Positions 8,688 through 16,777 of a stretch of DNA of 64,000 nucleotides are shown here, one piece after another. Numbering within the stretch: the stretch's first letter is position 1; every line of letters begins with the position of its first letter. Below the pieces are notes generated by a model. The model worked only from the letters and a program-made list of their open reading frames with translations. It ran no database searches and had not been told where the DNA came from. This stretch comes from an uncultured Acidimicrobiales bacterium (lineage in GTDB: Bacteria; Actinomycetota; Acidimicrobiia; Acidimicrobiales; SZUA-35): positions 62,001 to 126,000 of the forward strand of contig CALAJQ010000018.1 in assembly GCA_937922785.1 (NCBI GenBank), written 5' to 3'. The translations under genes were made by a program, and so were the position numbers.

Positions 8688-10190
8688 GTGGCCACTACGC
8701 CAACAGATACTGTCGACCCGACTCCCGATCATGAGGAGATACCTCTCTTCCATCTGCTGTCGGGCTTTGTCCAAGAGCTAAGGGCGGCTGGCCTGCCGGT
8801 GTCCCTTGTTGAGAACATCGACGCGGCCGATGCCGTGCGCCATATTCCGTTGGAAGACCGCGAGGCGTTTAAGTACACGCTGGCGGCCACTTTGGTTAAG
8901 AACCAGACCCACTGGAGCACTTTCGAAACACTGTTCGAGGTCTACTTCTCTTTGCGTGGGGCTCAATACGCGCTGGGCGAAGAAGCTGCCGATCCATTCG
9001 CCGAGATGGATCTCGACATGGATGACATGGACAGTGCCGAAGGATCGCCCCAAGGCGGCGACGGCTCCGGTGGTGGGCAGTCCCTGTCTCCCGAGGAACT
9101 TGCCGAGCTGCTGTTTCAGGCACTTCTAAACTCTGACCAGATGCTTATGCGGGCGATTGCCCGTCACGCGGTTCAGCGGTTTGCCGGCATGGAGCCTGGC
9201 CGGCCCGTTGGTGGCACTTACTACCTTTACCGGACCCTTCGGAATCTCGATCTCGACGGCATGATGGAGCGTTTGATGGAGGCCCGAGAGGGCGCCGAAG
9301 ACGGTCCTCAGTCTGACCTGGACAAGCGGCTCGAGTCTGATGAGTTCAACGACCGCATCGAGAAGCTTAAGAAGGAAATCGAGGCTGAGATTCGCCGTCG
9401 CCTTGTTGCTGATCGTGGCGCCGAGGCAATGGCTAAGACGTTGCGCAAACCGCTGCCTGAAGACGTCGACTTTATGCACGCCAGCCGTGACGAAATGGCC
9501 AAGTTGCGCCGGGCGATCTATCCGCTCACGCGCAAGCTTGCGGTCCGTCTGGCTCGGAAACGTCGCCACGGTCGTAAAGGCCCTCTCGACTTCCGCAGCA
9601 CTGTTCGGCACTCGTTGTCTTATGGCGGCGTGCCTGCCGAACTCAAGTTCCGTTACCCCAAACCGTCCAAGCCTGAGATCATGGTTGTTGCCGACATCTC
9701 CGGTTCAGTGGCGGCGTTTGCTCGTTTCACTTTGCACTTGGTCTATGCAATTTCTGGCCAATTTTCCAAGGTGCGCAGCTTCGTGTTCATCGACGGGCTG
9801 GATGAAGTAACCCGGCTCTTTGAGGGAGTTGATGACATCAACGAAGCTGTGCACCGAGTTAACACTGAAGCCGATGTTGTCTGGGTTGATGGTCACAGCG
9901 ACTACGGCCATGCCTTCGACGTCTTCTGGGAAAACTACGGCAAAGAGGTCAACTCCAAGACAACGATCTTGATTCTGGGCGATGCGCGCAACAACTACCA
10001 CGCCACCCAAGACTGGATCATCCAGGAATTGCAAAAGAAGGCCCGCAAGGTGTTCTGGCTCAACCCAGAGCCAAAGGCCTACTGGAACACAGGCGATTCG
10101 GTCCTAGACGACTATGGCCAACACTGCGACGACGTCTTCGAAGTAAGAAACCTCCGCCAACTAGAAAAATTCGTAGACAACCTGGTCTAG
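8688..10190 (+). CDS. VWA-domain protein, CoxE-like partner of MoxR
   Basis: 500 residues from a GTG located 2 nt after the moxR stop. The C-terminal third is a CoxE-like VWA fold with the MIDAS signature DISGS at 336-340, and later conserved metal-site residues (DGHSDYGHAF about 401-410, LGDARNN about 430-436). The middle holds a charged coiled-coil region (about 205-250) and an acidic, Gly-rich linker (100-132). MoxR/VWA pairs typically insert metals or remodel enzyme complexes in the cytoplasm. The client cannot be deduced from the neighbours. Confidence 0.9.
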   Translation: MATTPTDTVDPTPDHEEIPLFHLLSGFVQELRAAGLPVSLVENIDAADAVRHIPLEDREAFKYTLAATLVKNQTHWSTFETLFEVYFSLRGAQYALGEEAADPFAEMDLDMDDMDSAEGSPQGGDGSGGGQSLSPEELAELLFQALLNSDQMLMRAIARHAVQRFAGMEPGRPVGGTYYLYRTLRNLDLDGMMERLMEAREGAEDGPQSDLDKRLESDEFNDRIEKLKKEIEAEIRRRLVADRGAEAMAKTLRKPLPEDVDFMHASRDEMAKLRRAIYPLTRKLAVRLARKRRHGRKGPLDFRSTVRHSLSYGGVPAELKFRYPKPSKPEIMVVADISGSVAAFARFTLHLVYAISGQFSKVRSFVFIDGLDEVTRLFEGVDDINEAVHRVNTEADVVWVDGHSDYGHAFDVFWENYGKEVNSKTTILILGDARNNYHATQDWIIQELQKKARKVFWLNPEPKAYWNTGDSVLDDYGQHCDDVFEVRNLRQLEKFVDNLV

Positions 10191-10221
10191 AGAGCCCCCG
10201 TGGCCGGGGAACGGCAAGGCA

Positions 10222-10247
10222 GGGTCAAGTCTCAAAAGTAGCTAGGT
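10222..10247 (+). repeat. 26-bp intergenic repeat, copy 1
   Basis: Identical, base for base, to 13657-13682. The unit begins GGGTCAAGTCTC and ends AGTAGCTAGGT. It lies between the VWA gene and the ECF sigma gene, and 8 bp further on comes a DnaA-box-like 9-mer. The same layout is seen at copy 2, 3.4 kb away. Confidence 0.85.
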
Positions 10248-10255
10248 CCAATTTC

Positions 10256-10264
10256 TGTGGATAA
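10256..10264 (-). promoter_or_regulatory. DnaA-box-like 9-mer (TTATCCACA)
   Basis: On the minus strand the bases read TTATCCACA, the classical bacterial DnaA box consensus. It lies 8 nt beyond repeat copy 1. A single box is not an origin; it could be a regulatory or titration site. Confidence 0.45.
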
Positions 10265-10301
10265 CTTTCTGACGCTCATGTAGCGCGAAAGCCCTGTTCT
10301 A

Positions 10302-10784
10302 GTGTTTGAGAGTGTGAAGCAGGCTGCGATCAGCGAATTCGAAAGGTTCACCGTCGAAGCCCATCGACGCCTGTGGCGCGCCTATTTGCCGGTACGCGGC
10401 ATCGATGGCGCTGATGAGGCAGCGGCCGAAGCTATGGCTTGGGCTTGGGAACACTGGGCTCGCCTCGAACCGATGGAGAACCGGGTCGGCTACCTCTATC
10501 GAGTTGGTCTGACTCGGTCTGTCCCGCGAAAGCCTTTGCCGATCCCGATGAAGCTGCCAGAGCCAGATCCGCCCCAGCTGCCAGACGTCGAGCCGGGGCT
10601 AGTACCGGCGCTCTTGGGCCTCAGCGAAAACCAAAGGGCGGCCGTCTGGCTAGTGCACGCCTGTGGTTGGTCCTACGGCGAAGTGGCCGAGGCGCTGGAG
10701 GTTGGCAAGTCGACCGTCGGAACTCACGTGACTCGAGCACTAGCTGCTTTGAGACAACAACTGGAGGTACCAACCAATGATTGA
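10302..10784 (+). CDS. ECF-type RNA polymerase sigma factor
   Basis: 160 residues from a GTG. A weak region 2 (FERFTVEAHRRLWRAYLP...AWAWEHWARLEP...YLYRVGLTR) is followed by a Pro-rich linker (about 80-100) and a clear region 4 helix-turn-helix (LSENQRAAVWLVHACGWSYGEVAEALEV). This is the layout of SigE-like extracytoplasmic-function sigma factors. The 3' end overlaps the downstream membrane protein gene by 8 bp, a common sigma/anti-sigma arrangement. No autoregulated promoter motif was recognised upstream. Confidence 0.85.
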   Translation: MFESVKQAAISEFERFTVEAHRRLWRAYLPVRGIDGADEAAAEAMAWAWEHWARLEPMENRVGYLYRVGLTRSVPRKPLPIPMKLPEPDPPQLPDVEPGLVPALLGLSENQRAAVWLVHACGWSYGEVAEALEVGKSTVGTHVTRALAALRQQLEVPTND

Positions 10785-11832
10785 TCTAGAGAACCAACTC
10801 GCTCAATACGCAGACCACCTAGAAGAACACCATTACACGCCATCTGAGGCTCATCCGGCGGGTTCGCCCAGACGGCGGCGGATTTTGACCCTCGCTGCGG
10901 CCACCGTTGTGGTCGCCGGACTCGGAGCCTTGGCGATTTCGCTTTCTGGTCGAGGTTCGGTCTCGCGAATTGAAGCCAATGACATAATCACCACGACCAC
11001 CAACGATCCCTCACCAACAGAACCGGAAGGTCCCGAAGACATGTTGAAGACATTCGAAGTGCTGGGAGCGAAGGTCAATGTTGTCACAGCGCTCGACGAA
11101 CTGCCCGAGCAAGCGTCGGTAGTCCGGCTATCCACGACGATCTCAGATTCAGGTGACGGCCCCGCAGTTTGCATGGGGCCATCACCGGCGATTGCTGGGC
11201 CACGGAGGTGTGGAGGATTCATTGTCGACGGCCTGTCGATGGACGGCTGGACTCAGACCCAAGGTGACAGCACGTGGGGTCCCCGAATTGTCGAGGTGAC
11301 CTGGCCGCCGGTCGACAACCATGTCTCGCTGATATCTGACACAGAGCTGGTCATCCCATCGTTTGAAGATTACGTACCGCCAGCAAGCCAGGTCGAGATG
11401 GAGGAGTTCTTCAAGACAATCCCGCCCGAGTGCGCCGATATCACAAACCCCACCAGTGGGCCGGCGCTTGCCAACTGGGGCCGGACCTACCCTGACCGTG
11501 CCGGGCTTGTTTACGTGGTCGACGGCGGACCGTTCGGGGTCATGGGCCTAGTAGGAGACTTGGAACTAGTACGTGGCGAATTCAACGCGATAGGCACTGA
11601 GCCTTGCTTGATCAAAGTGGATTATTCCTTCGATCAGTTAGAGAAGGCTCATGCCCAAGTCGGGGAACTACTCGGGGAGGACTCACCCGTAGTCATAGTG
11701 GCGACTGGCGTGTTCAACCGAGTTGAGGTAACCGTGACAGTTGCCGACATCGAAACCGTTCGCAAGCTCGTAGAGGTGGTGGATGACCCAGGCACTCTGT
11801 TGATCACAAGCGTCGCCGACATAGTCGAATAG
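10777..11832 (+). CDS. Single-pass membrane protein coupled to the ECF sigma factor (possible anti-sigma or sensor)
   Basis: 351 residues: about 33 cytosolic residues (ENQLAQYADHLEEHHYTP), an RRRR stop-transfer motif, one membrane helix (about 36-56) and a large extracellular domain after a Thr-rich linker. The start overlaps the sigma gene by 8 bp. The position and topology are those of ECF anti-sigma factors, but the cytosolic part is short and shows no zinc-binding HxxxCxxC motif, so the anti-sigma role is inferred from context only. The extracellular part matches no domain I know. Confidence 0.6.
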   Translation: MIDLENQLAQYADHLEEHHYTPSEAHPAGSPRRRRILTLAAATVVVAGLGALAISLSGRGSVSRIEANDIITTTTNDPSPTEPEGPEDMLKTFEVLGAKVNVVTALDELPEQASVVRLSTTISDSGDGPAVCMGPSPAIAGPRRCGGFIVDGLSMDGWTQTQGDSTWGPRIVEVTWPPVDNHVSLISDTELVIPSFEDYVPPASQVEMEEFFKTIPPECADITNPTSGPALANWGRTYPDRAGLVYVVDGGPFGVMGLVGDLELVRGEFNAIGTEPCLIKVDYSFDQLEKAHAQVGELLGEDSPVVIVATGVFNRVEVTVTVADIETVRKLVEVVDDPGTLLITSVADIVE

Positions 11833-11845
11833 CGATACCGCTGAG

Positions 11846-11851
11846 TAGTCT
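11846..11851 (+). promoter_or_regulatory. -10 box (TAGTCT) for leaderless BtuF-like gene
   Basis: TAGTCT is followed by exactly 6 nt and the GTG at 11858. The only nearby purine tract (AGG) is too close to serve as a ribosome-binding site. Confidence 0.45.
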
Positions 11852-11857
11852 CAGGCG

Positions 11858-12748
11858 GTGCGCATCATCTCACTTCTGCCATCCGCTACCGAGATCCTCT
11901 TTGACCTGGGCCTCGGCGACCACGTTGTCGGGGTCACTTTTGAGTGTGACTTTCCTGACGAGGCGCGAACCAAGCGAATCGTCTCTACTTCCGCACTTCC
12001 CGAAGGATTGACGCCCAGCGAAATCGACGCGGTTGTCAAAGAGCGAATGGCTTCAGGCGAAGACCTCTACCGCCTTGACCGGGGCGCTTTCGCCGACCTA
12101 GACCCAGACATCGTCATCACCCAGGATCTCTGCGCTGTGTGTGCTGTTGACGTTTCCGAAGTTGACGACGCCCTCGCGTTCCTGGCGTGTTCGGCGGACG
12201 TAGTGACTCTTGATCCGATGTCGCTTGATGAAGTGATCGCTTCAGTCGCCACGGTCGCTGCAGCAACCGGAACTGAGAGCCAAGCTGTTGCTCTACAAGC
12301 AGCATTGCGTGATCGCCTGGCAGCGACGGCCAGTGTTGTTGCGGATGCGAAGAGGCCCAGCGTTTTAGTGCTGGAATGGACCGATCCAGCGTTCACTGCT
12401 GGTCACTGGGTGCCTGACCTCGTTGAGGCAGCCGGTGGAGTATCGGTGCTCGGCAAGCCGGGGGAGAACTCGGTGGGCGTCGAGTGGGATGCAATCGCCG
12501 AGTGTGGTGCCGACATTGTGGTGGTCTCGCCGTGTGGATTTCGACTGGATGGGGCCGCCGAGTTGGGTCAGCAATGCATAGCTAAAGGCCAATTGCCACC
12601 CGGCGCACAGGTTTGGGCTATCGATGCCGACGCGTTCATGGTTCGACCGGGCCCGCGTGTAGTCGAAGGGGTCGAGGTGCTGGCGACCATCTTCCACCCC
12701 GACAGCGTTGGTAAGCCCGATCCCAGCAAGGCTCGCCTACTTTCCTGA
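11858..12748 (+). CDS. BtuF-like cobalamin-binding / ABC substrate-binding fold protein without signal peptide
   Basis: 296 residues that begin directly with the periplasmic-binding-protein core (RIISLLPSATEILFDLGLGDHVVGVTFECDFP), so there is no secretion signal or lipobox. The pattern LxPSxTE...G, then DLCAVCAV and CGFRLDGA, matches the BtuF/FepB-like family annotated as cobalamin-binding proteins. No ABC permease or ATPase is adjacent. A cytosolic role is therefore likely, and the ligand is uncertain. It is convergent with the endonuclease-family gene. Confidence 0.8.
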   Translation: MRIISLLPSATEILFDLGLGDHVVGVTFECDFPDEARTKRIVSTSALPEGLTPSEIDAVVKERMASGEDLYRLDRGAFADLDPDIVITQDLCAVCAVDVSEVDDALAFLACSADVVTLDPMSLDEVIASVATVAAATGTESQAVALQAALRDRLAATASVVADAKRPSVLVLEWTDPAFTAGHWVPDLVEAAGGVSVLGKPGENSVGVEWDAIAECGADIVVVSPCGFRLDGAAELGQQCIAKGQLPPGAQVWAIDADAFMVRPGPRVVEGVEVLATIFHPDSVGKPDPSKARLLS

Positions 12749-12785
12749 CGCCACCAAACCCAGTGACGCTCAAATGTCAGCTCCA

Positions 12786-12841
12786 GGTGACAATTTCTCG
12801 ATCTGTCTGCTGGAGGTGACACTAATTGTCACCCCCAGCAG
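12786..12841. terminator. Composite inverted repeat between convergent genes
   Basis: A 15-bp stem with one mismatch pairs 12807-12821 (CTGCTGGAGGTGACA) with 12827-12841, with a 5-nt loop. In addition GGTGACAATT at 12786-12795 is a perfect inverted copy of 12824-12833, so two alternative hairpins compete for the same arm. The element lies between the BtuF-like stop and the end of the endonuclease gene, and probably ends transcription from both sides. Confidence 0.6.
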
Positions 12842-13655
12842 AAATTTGGGAGGGGGAGGGGGAGGTGGGGGTGGAGAGGTCGGCCCAGACGGCGTAGTGG
12901 TCGCTGGGGACGATTCCATCGATCGGTTGGGTCCCGGCTAGGCCGGCTGCGGTAGCAGTAAGGCCGGACCCGGTGAGTATGTAATCGAGTCGGCGGTTGG
13001 GGACCCGAGCGTTGCGGGCATGCGGGTTGGATTCGGCCCAGGTCCATCCGTCGCCTTCGCCGGCTTCCCAAGCGTCGGTTAGGCCACAGCCCGCTAACAG
13101 CCTGAGCTCGGGACTGTCGGGGGTCGCGTTCAGGTCCCCGGCCAGGATGGTGTTGGGCCCGGATTCACCCAGGTCACTCAGTTCGCTCAGTCGCTGAGCC
13201 TGAGCAAGGCGGTCAGCGTCGTCCTCGCCGACGTGAGCGATGTGAGCCGTCACCACCCGCAAAGGACCGCCCGGAGCGTCGACAGTAGCGATCACTGCCA
13301 TGCGATAGGACGGTGTGCCGTCGGCCTTTGGAAGCCGAGTCACATTGATATCCAGCAGCGGCCACCGGCTAATGATCCCGTTGGAGAAGGCCAGGTCAAC
13401 TTCTCGTTCGGGCCGTTGGTGAAAGCGCAGCGCCGTCGGCCCCACGAAGCTGAAGCCCAGGGTCTGGGCCAGCTCGCCGATCTGAGACCTCACCTGACCC
13501 GAAGGCGATCGTTCACCCCACGACTCCTGCACACACAAAATGTCCGGAGCGATCTCGGCCACAACTTGATGAATGCCAGCCTGACGTTCCTCCCAGGGCC
13601 CGAATTGCCACCACAGGTTCCAGCTCATCACCCTTACGGGGGTCATCACCCTCAT
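12822..13655 (-). CDS. Endonuclease/exonuclease/phosphatase (EEP) family protein
   Basis: 277 residues from the ATG at 13655; a TTG at 13670 and ATGs at 13646 and 13628 are alternatives. Motifs of the DNase I/ExoIII-like fold are visible in order: MSWNLWWQ, CVQESWGE, AGDLNATPDSPE, RLDYILTG and PSDHYAVWADL (catalytic Asp-His near the end). The substrate could be DNA or a phosphoester such as a phospholipid. There is no signal peptide. The C-terminal Pro/Ser tail is encoded by a G-run tract at 12848-12871. The promoter region contains copy 2 of the 26-bp repeat. Confidence 0.85.
   Translation of the reverse strand: MRVMTPVRVMSWNLWWQFGPWEERQAGIHQVVAEIAPDILCVQESWGERSPSGQVRSQIGELAQTLGFSFVGPTALRFHQRPEREVDLAFSNGIISRWPLLDINVTRLPKADGTPSYRMAVIATVDAPGGPLRVVTAHIAHVGEDDADRLAQAQRLSELSDLGESGPNTILAGDLNATPDSPELRLLAGCGLTDAWEAGEGDGWTWAESNPHARNARVPNRRLDYILTGSGLTATAAGLAGTQPIDGIVPSDHYAVWADLSTPTSPSPSQISAGGDN
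12848..12871 (+). other. G-quadruplex-like G tract
   Basis: Four runs of three or more G with one- to four-base spacers (GGG A GGGGG A GGGGG AGGT GGGGG). It lies inside the 3' end of the minus-strand endonuclease gene, on its template-complement strand, where it encodes the Pro/Ser tail. Confidence 0.4.
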
Positions 13656-13656
13656 G

Positions 13657-13682
13657 GGGTCAAGTCTCAAAAGTAGCTAGGT
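13657..13682 (+). repeat. 26-bp intergenic repeat, copy 2
   Basis: Identical to 10222-10247. It is located between the methyltransferase stop and the endonuclease start, both on the minus strand, and is followed 9 bp later by a DnaA-box-like 9-mer. Confidence 0.85.
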
Positions 13683-13691
13683 GGTCGTACC

Positions 13692-13700
13692 TGTGGACAA
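13692..13700 (-). promoter_or_regulatory. DnaA-box-like 9-mer (TTGTCCACA)
   Basis: On the minus strand the bases read TTGTCCACA, the preferred DnaA box of high-GC actinobacteria. Its position relative to repeat copy 2 is the same, within 1 nt, as that of the box next to copy 1. Confidence 0.45.
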
Positions 13701-13706
13701 CCTCCA

Positions 13707-14399
13707 CTAGCCGGCCAGAGGTTTGGTTAGCACAGAAACAAGTTGCTCGGATGTGAAGGCCCAACCGTCATCGGTCTTAGCGCCGTGTTCGTAGAAGCGC
13801 TCGGCAATCTGTTCTCGCATTTTTTCAACTGCGGTTCTCCGTCCGGAATCGACTCCAATCATCGTCTCCTCCCAGTGCTGGATGTCGGCAAACACAGATT
13901 GAGTAATGTAACTGGTGTCCCGAGACCGCTCGAATCCAATTGACCCCGCGCCGCCAAGGGCATCTTGAGCAAGGCCCCGTACATAAGTCTCATCGTCAAT
14001 AAGTCGGACCACTTCAAAGCTCGGCCCGGCAGGCACTGGCTCGACTACGTACGCAATGCCGCCTGGTTTGAGTACCCGAAACGCCTCGGCGAGGGCATTG
14101 GTCATCTCGCCTTCGGGCACGTGATGCAACGAACGGAAAAAGGTCACGATGTCGGCCGACTCGTCCTCGAGCGGCAAGTTCTGGCCTTCACCGTCTAGAT
14201 AGTCGTCTGCGTGTTCGGGGTCTGCTGCCCTAGCCGTCGCCAACGCTTCAGCCCCGCACTCAACTCCGACTGGCGATGCTCCTTCGGACCGAAGCCAGCG
14301 CACCATCTTGCCCTGGCCACACCCGACGTCGACGACTGCTTTCTCGGCGATATCGAGATGAACAGCAAGCGCCCCTGCATCGGTGGTGATCTGTGACAT
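13707..14399 (-). CDS. Class I SAM-dependent methyltransferase
   Basis: 230 residues from the ATG at 14399, chosen because TATGTT (14411-14406) lies exactly 6 nt upstream, a leaderless arrangement; an in-frame TTG at 14423 is possible. The Rossmann-type motifs are clear: VVDVGCGQGKMV (SAM binding), GVECGAEAL, SADIVTFFRSLHHV and VLKPGGIAYVVEP. The YqeF/UbiE-like Methyltransf_11 pattern points to a small-molecule substrate, not identified. It is transcribed on the same strand as the HAD gene upstream (42 bp gap). Confidence 0.87.
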   Translation of the reverse strand: MSQITTDAGALAVHLDIAEKAVVDVGCGQGKMVRWLRSEGASPVGVECGAEALATARAADPEHADDYLDGEGQNLPLEDESADIVTFFRSLHHVPEGEMTNALAEAFRVLKPGGIAYVVEPVPAGPSFEVVRLIDDETYVRGLAQDALGGAGSIGFERSRDTSYITQSVFADIQHWEETMIGVDSGRRTAVEKMREQIAERFYEHGAKTDDGWAFTSEQLVSVLTKPLAG

Positions 14400-14405
14400 C
14401 AGCCA

Positions 14406-14411
14406 AACATA
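14406..14411 (-). promoter_or_regulatory. -10 box (TATGTT) for leaderless methyltransferase gene
   Basis: TATGTT on the minus strand is followed by 6 nt and the ATG at 14399, deciding this start over the TTG 24 nt further upstream. Confidence 0.45.
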
Positions 14412-14441
14412 GCCATATGCCAACCGCAGCTCACAACTCGG

Positions 14442-16556
14442 CTAGTGACTCATGCGATTACAGACTGCTCTCAAGATGGGCCGGAGCGGCGCCTTAGCCA
14501 GCTCAATAGATCCCCGTCGCCACTGTCGGTCCACATGAGTGCGTCGGCTAAGGATTTCGCTCAACTCATAGGGTCTGGCAACCGGCTCGATGGAACGCCC
14601 ATCATCGTCGGTTTCGAAACTGAGCCTTGAAAAGGCAGCGGCCTCGGTGGCCGAAGGAGTCATCCAGAACAAACGAAGAAGTTCCCTGGCCGCGACCTCC
14701 ATGTTCTGTGATTCGATACCCCAGTACTCAAGTTCGGTTATCGACGGAACCCGGGCTGCGGTCGCCTTTGCGCCTGCCCACAAGCTTTGCTTAGCGGAGC
14801 CAAAGATCTCAGGCTGGGCTTCGGAGAAAACAGGATCGGCGCCGTCGGGCGTCCAAATCAAGTCAACCAGCTTCGGGCCGCCTGAAGCTGCTATCGATTC
14901 GAGGCAAGACACCGGCCGATCGACGGGTTGGTCCTCTGGGTTGTCGTGAATGGCGAACCTTCTGATGTCGACCGATTGCTCAATCTCAGAAATGGTTCGA
15001 TAGGCACCAAAATGCAGATGGATTGGCTCTTCGTCCAGGTAGCCAGCCAGTACTGCGTTCATCTGCTGGGCCATCTGTCCCCGCCAGCCGATGTCTACAA
15101 AAGCAGTTGGTTCAACTGGAAGTTCGGTGGACTTGAGGTATCGATAAAGAGTGTCTCGCGCTAGGTCTGAGCGGCGAGTGACCAGCTGCTTGGTCTTTGC
15201 CGAATTGATGTGCTCTTGCCACAAAGGAATCTGCGACTCGTCAAGTGGCTGAGCGGGGGACTGGTTGCGCAGACCAGCCGGTAGCGGATCTGCTGCGTTT
15301 AGTCCGAAACGGTCCAGCAGCGACTCGAACGGAATCGTTGTTTGTGACAAGGACAGAAAGCTCGCCCAGTCTTTGGTGCCAAGCTCAATCCAGCGATCGA
15401 TTCCCATGGCTGAGGCCGCAGGAAGTTGCCAGGTTCTTCGACTGCCCTCCAAGTACCGCAGGACCAGGTCTTTGCGGTGATCTTCGGGAAGAGCGTGAGC
15501 GATCTCGAATGGGAGGCGTCCGTCTCGGGCGAGGAAGGCCATCGACCGATGTCCTGATTCGAGAGCCTGCTCTCGGGCCCATGCGTAGAAGCCGACCATG
15601 ACCGGACCAACGACGCTGGCACCGAGCCGCTCCATTTCCGAATCAACAGTTTGGTTGTCGGCAACTGACAGTCTCGCTCGCCGAGCGGCGGCTGCCAGCA
15701 CGGCCCCAAAATCGCCTTGCTGTTCTTCAACGACGCGTTCGTAGCGATTCGACTCGGCGTGGCGCAAAGCGATGGGCCTTATCCCTCGTGTTCCGGCCAC
15801 CGCAACATCGGCCCACAGCTGGTTGCCGACGTGAATGAAGTCGCCATGAAGCTGACGAACCCGGTCGAACAAATCGCCCTGGCTCTTGGACACGCCCAGG
15901 TCAGAGGATGAAATCACCTCATCATGGGGCAAGGCGAGATCGAAGGTCTCTAGCCAGAGTCGAACTTCGTTTGCGCCATGGTGCATGTCGGAGAGAAACA
16001 CGACTTTCCAACCGGCGGCCCTGATGTCATCCAAAGCACTCTTAGCGCCGGCAATTTCGTCTAGCACGGCCAGCTCAAGCTGAGCCTCATTTTCGACCAG
16101 GTGATCGGCGTGTTCGAACCCTTCGAACCAGTCCTTTGCTGACTGGGCAGGGCCCATCGCAGCTCGCTCGTCTCGAAGGCTCAGATACTCTTCAACAGAT
16201 CCCGGCCAGTAGCCGTTTCTGATCGCAAGGCGGGCTGCGGTGCGGGCCAGCGCTGCATCGGTTGAAATCCGTCGGGTTAGCACGGTGTCAAATACGTCGA
16301 CGCTGAGAACCCCTGGATCAGATGGAAGCAGCGAAATCACATCGGACCATGACCGACTGTCACCAGAGCCGGAGACCTGAAGTAGCTTGTGAGCCACCCG
16401 CGGTCCGAAAGTGCGTGCCGTGCGACGAATCAAGGAGGGGCGCTGGCGCTCCAAGAGCGTCCTCGTCAAGCTGGAAGTCGAGCCTGATACGAGGTTCGTT
16501 CCAGACCCCAGTCTGGCGTCGTCAAAAGCGGTGGCGCTAGTCCCTCCGGTTGTCAC
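14442..16556 (-). CDS. HAD-superfamily hydrolase of the surface-polysaccharide-associated type
   Basis: 704 residues. A HAD domain starts near residue 84 with the DVFDT motif (87-91) and continues with VVFLSDMHHGANEV and VGNQLWADVAVA. A second, long C-terminal region (about 300-690) contains MAFLARDGRLPFEIA and FVDIGWRGQMAQQM. This two-part layout is typical of large HAD proteins next to glycosyltransferase genes; none is adjacent here. Motif I has Phe in place of the second Asp, so phosphatase activity is uncertain. The start is a GTG preceded by a GAGAGG Shine-Dalgarno. The first 70 residues are low-complexity. Confidence 0.75.
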   Translation of the reverse strand: MTTGGTSATAFDDARLGSGTNLVSGSTSSLTRTLLERQRPSLIRRTARTFGPRVAHKLLQVSGSGDSRSWSDVISLLPSDPGVLSVDVFDTVLTRRISTDAALARTAARLAIRNGYWPGSVEEYLSLRDERAAMGPAQSAKDWFEGFEHADHLVENEAQLELAVLDEIAGAKSALDDIRAAGWKVVFLSDMHHGANEVRLWLETFDLALPHDEVISSSDLGVSKSQGDLFDRVRQLHGDFIHVGNQLWADVAVAGTRGIRPIALRHAESNRYERVVEEQQGDFGAVLAAAARRARLSVADNQTVDSEMERLGASVVGPVMVGFYAWAREQALESGHRSMAFLARDGRLPFEIAHALPEDHRKDLVLRYLEGSRRTWQLPAASAMGIDRWIELGTKDWASFLSLSQTTIPFESLLDRFGLNAADPLPAGLRNQSPAQPLDESQIPLWQEHINSAKTKQLVTRRSDLARDTLYRYLKSTELPVEPTAFVDIGWRGQMAQQMNAVLAGYLDEEPIHLHFGAYRTISEIEQSVDIRRFAIHDNPEDQPVDRPVSCLESIAASGGPKLVDLIWTPDGADPVFSEAQPEIFGSAKQSLWAGAKATAARVPSITELEYWGIESQNMEVAARELLRLFWMTPSATEAAAFSRLSFETDDDGRSIEPVARPYELSEILSRRTHVDRQWRRGSIELAKAPLRPILRAVCNRMSH

Positions 16557-16700
16557 AGTGATCCTCTCGGTTAGCGCCCTGCTTCAAAACCACACTAAGG
16601 CAAGCGATATATCAAGGTCAATGCCCTATCTGCCCAATGCTTATAGCCGGGTGTACCTAGCGACGCACCTGTGTTGTAGTTCTTTTGACCTAAGGCAAGC

Positions 16701-16749
16701 TTCTGTCTGCTCGTAACGCCCACTGGCTGAGCGTTACGCCCAGACAGAA
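16701..16749. terminator. Large two-part hairpin downstream of the DAHP synthase gene
   Basis: A 9-bp arm TTCTGTCTG (16701-16709) pairs with 16741-16749, and inside it CGTAACGC (16712-16719) pairs with GCGTTACG (16731-16738), giving 17 bp interrupted by a 2x2 internal loop and an 11-nt apical loop. It lies 28 bp beyond the stop of the DAHP synthase gene on the minus strand. There is no U tract, as is common for actinobacterial terminators. Confidence 0.6.
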
Positions 16750-16777
16750 CAGAGGGAGAGCTAGGTCGACTCTGCGG

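Noticed and set aside
10256..13700. Chromosomal replication origin
   Set aside because: Only two isolated DnaA-like boxes are seen, 3.4 kb apart, without dnaA, dnaN or an AT-rich unwinding region.
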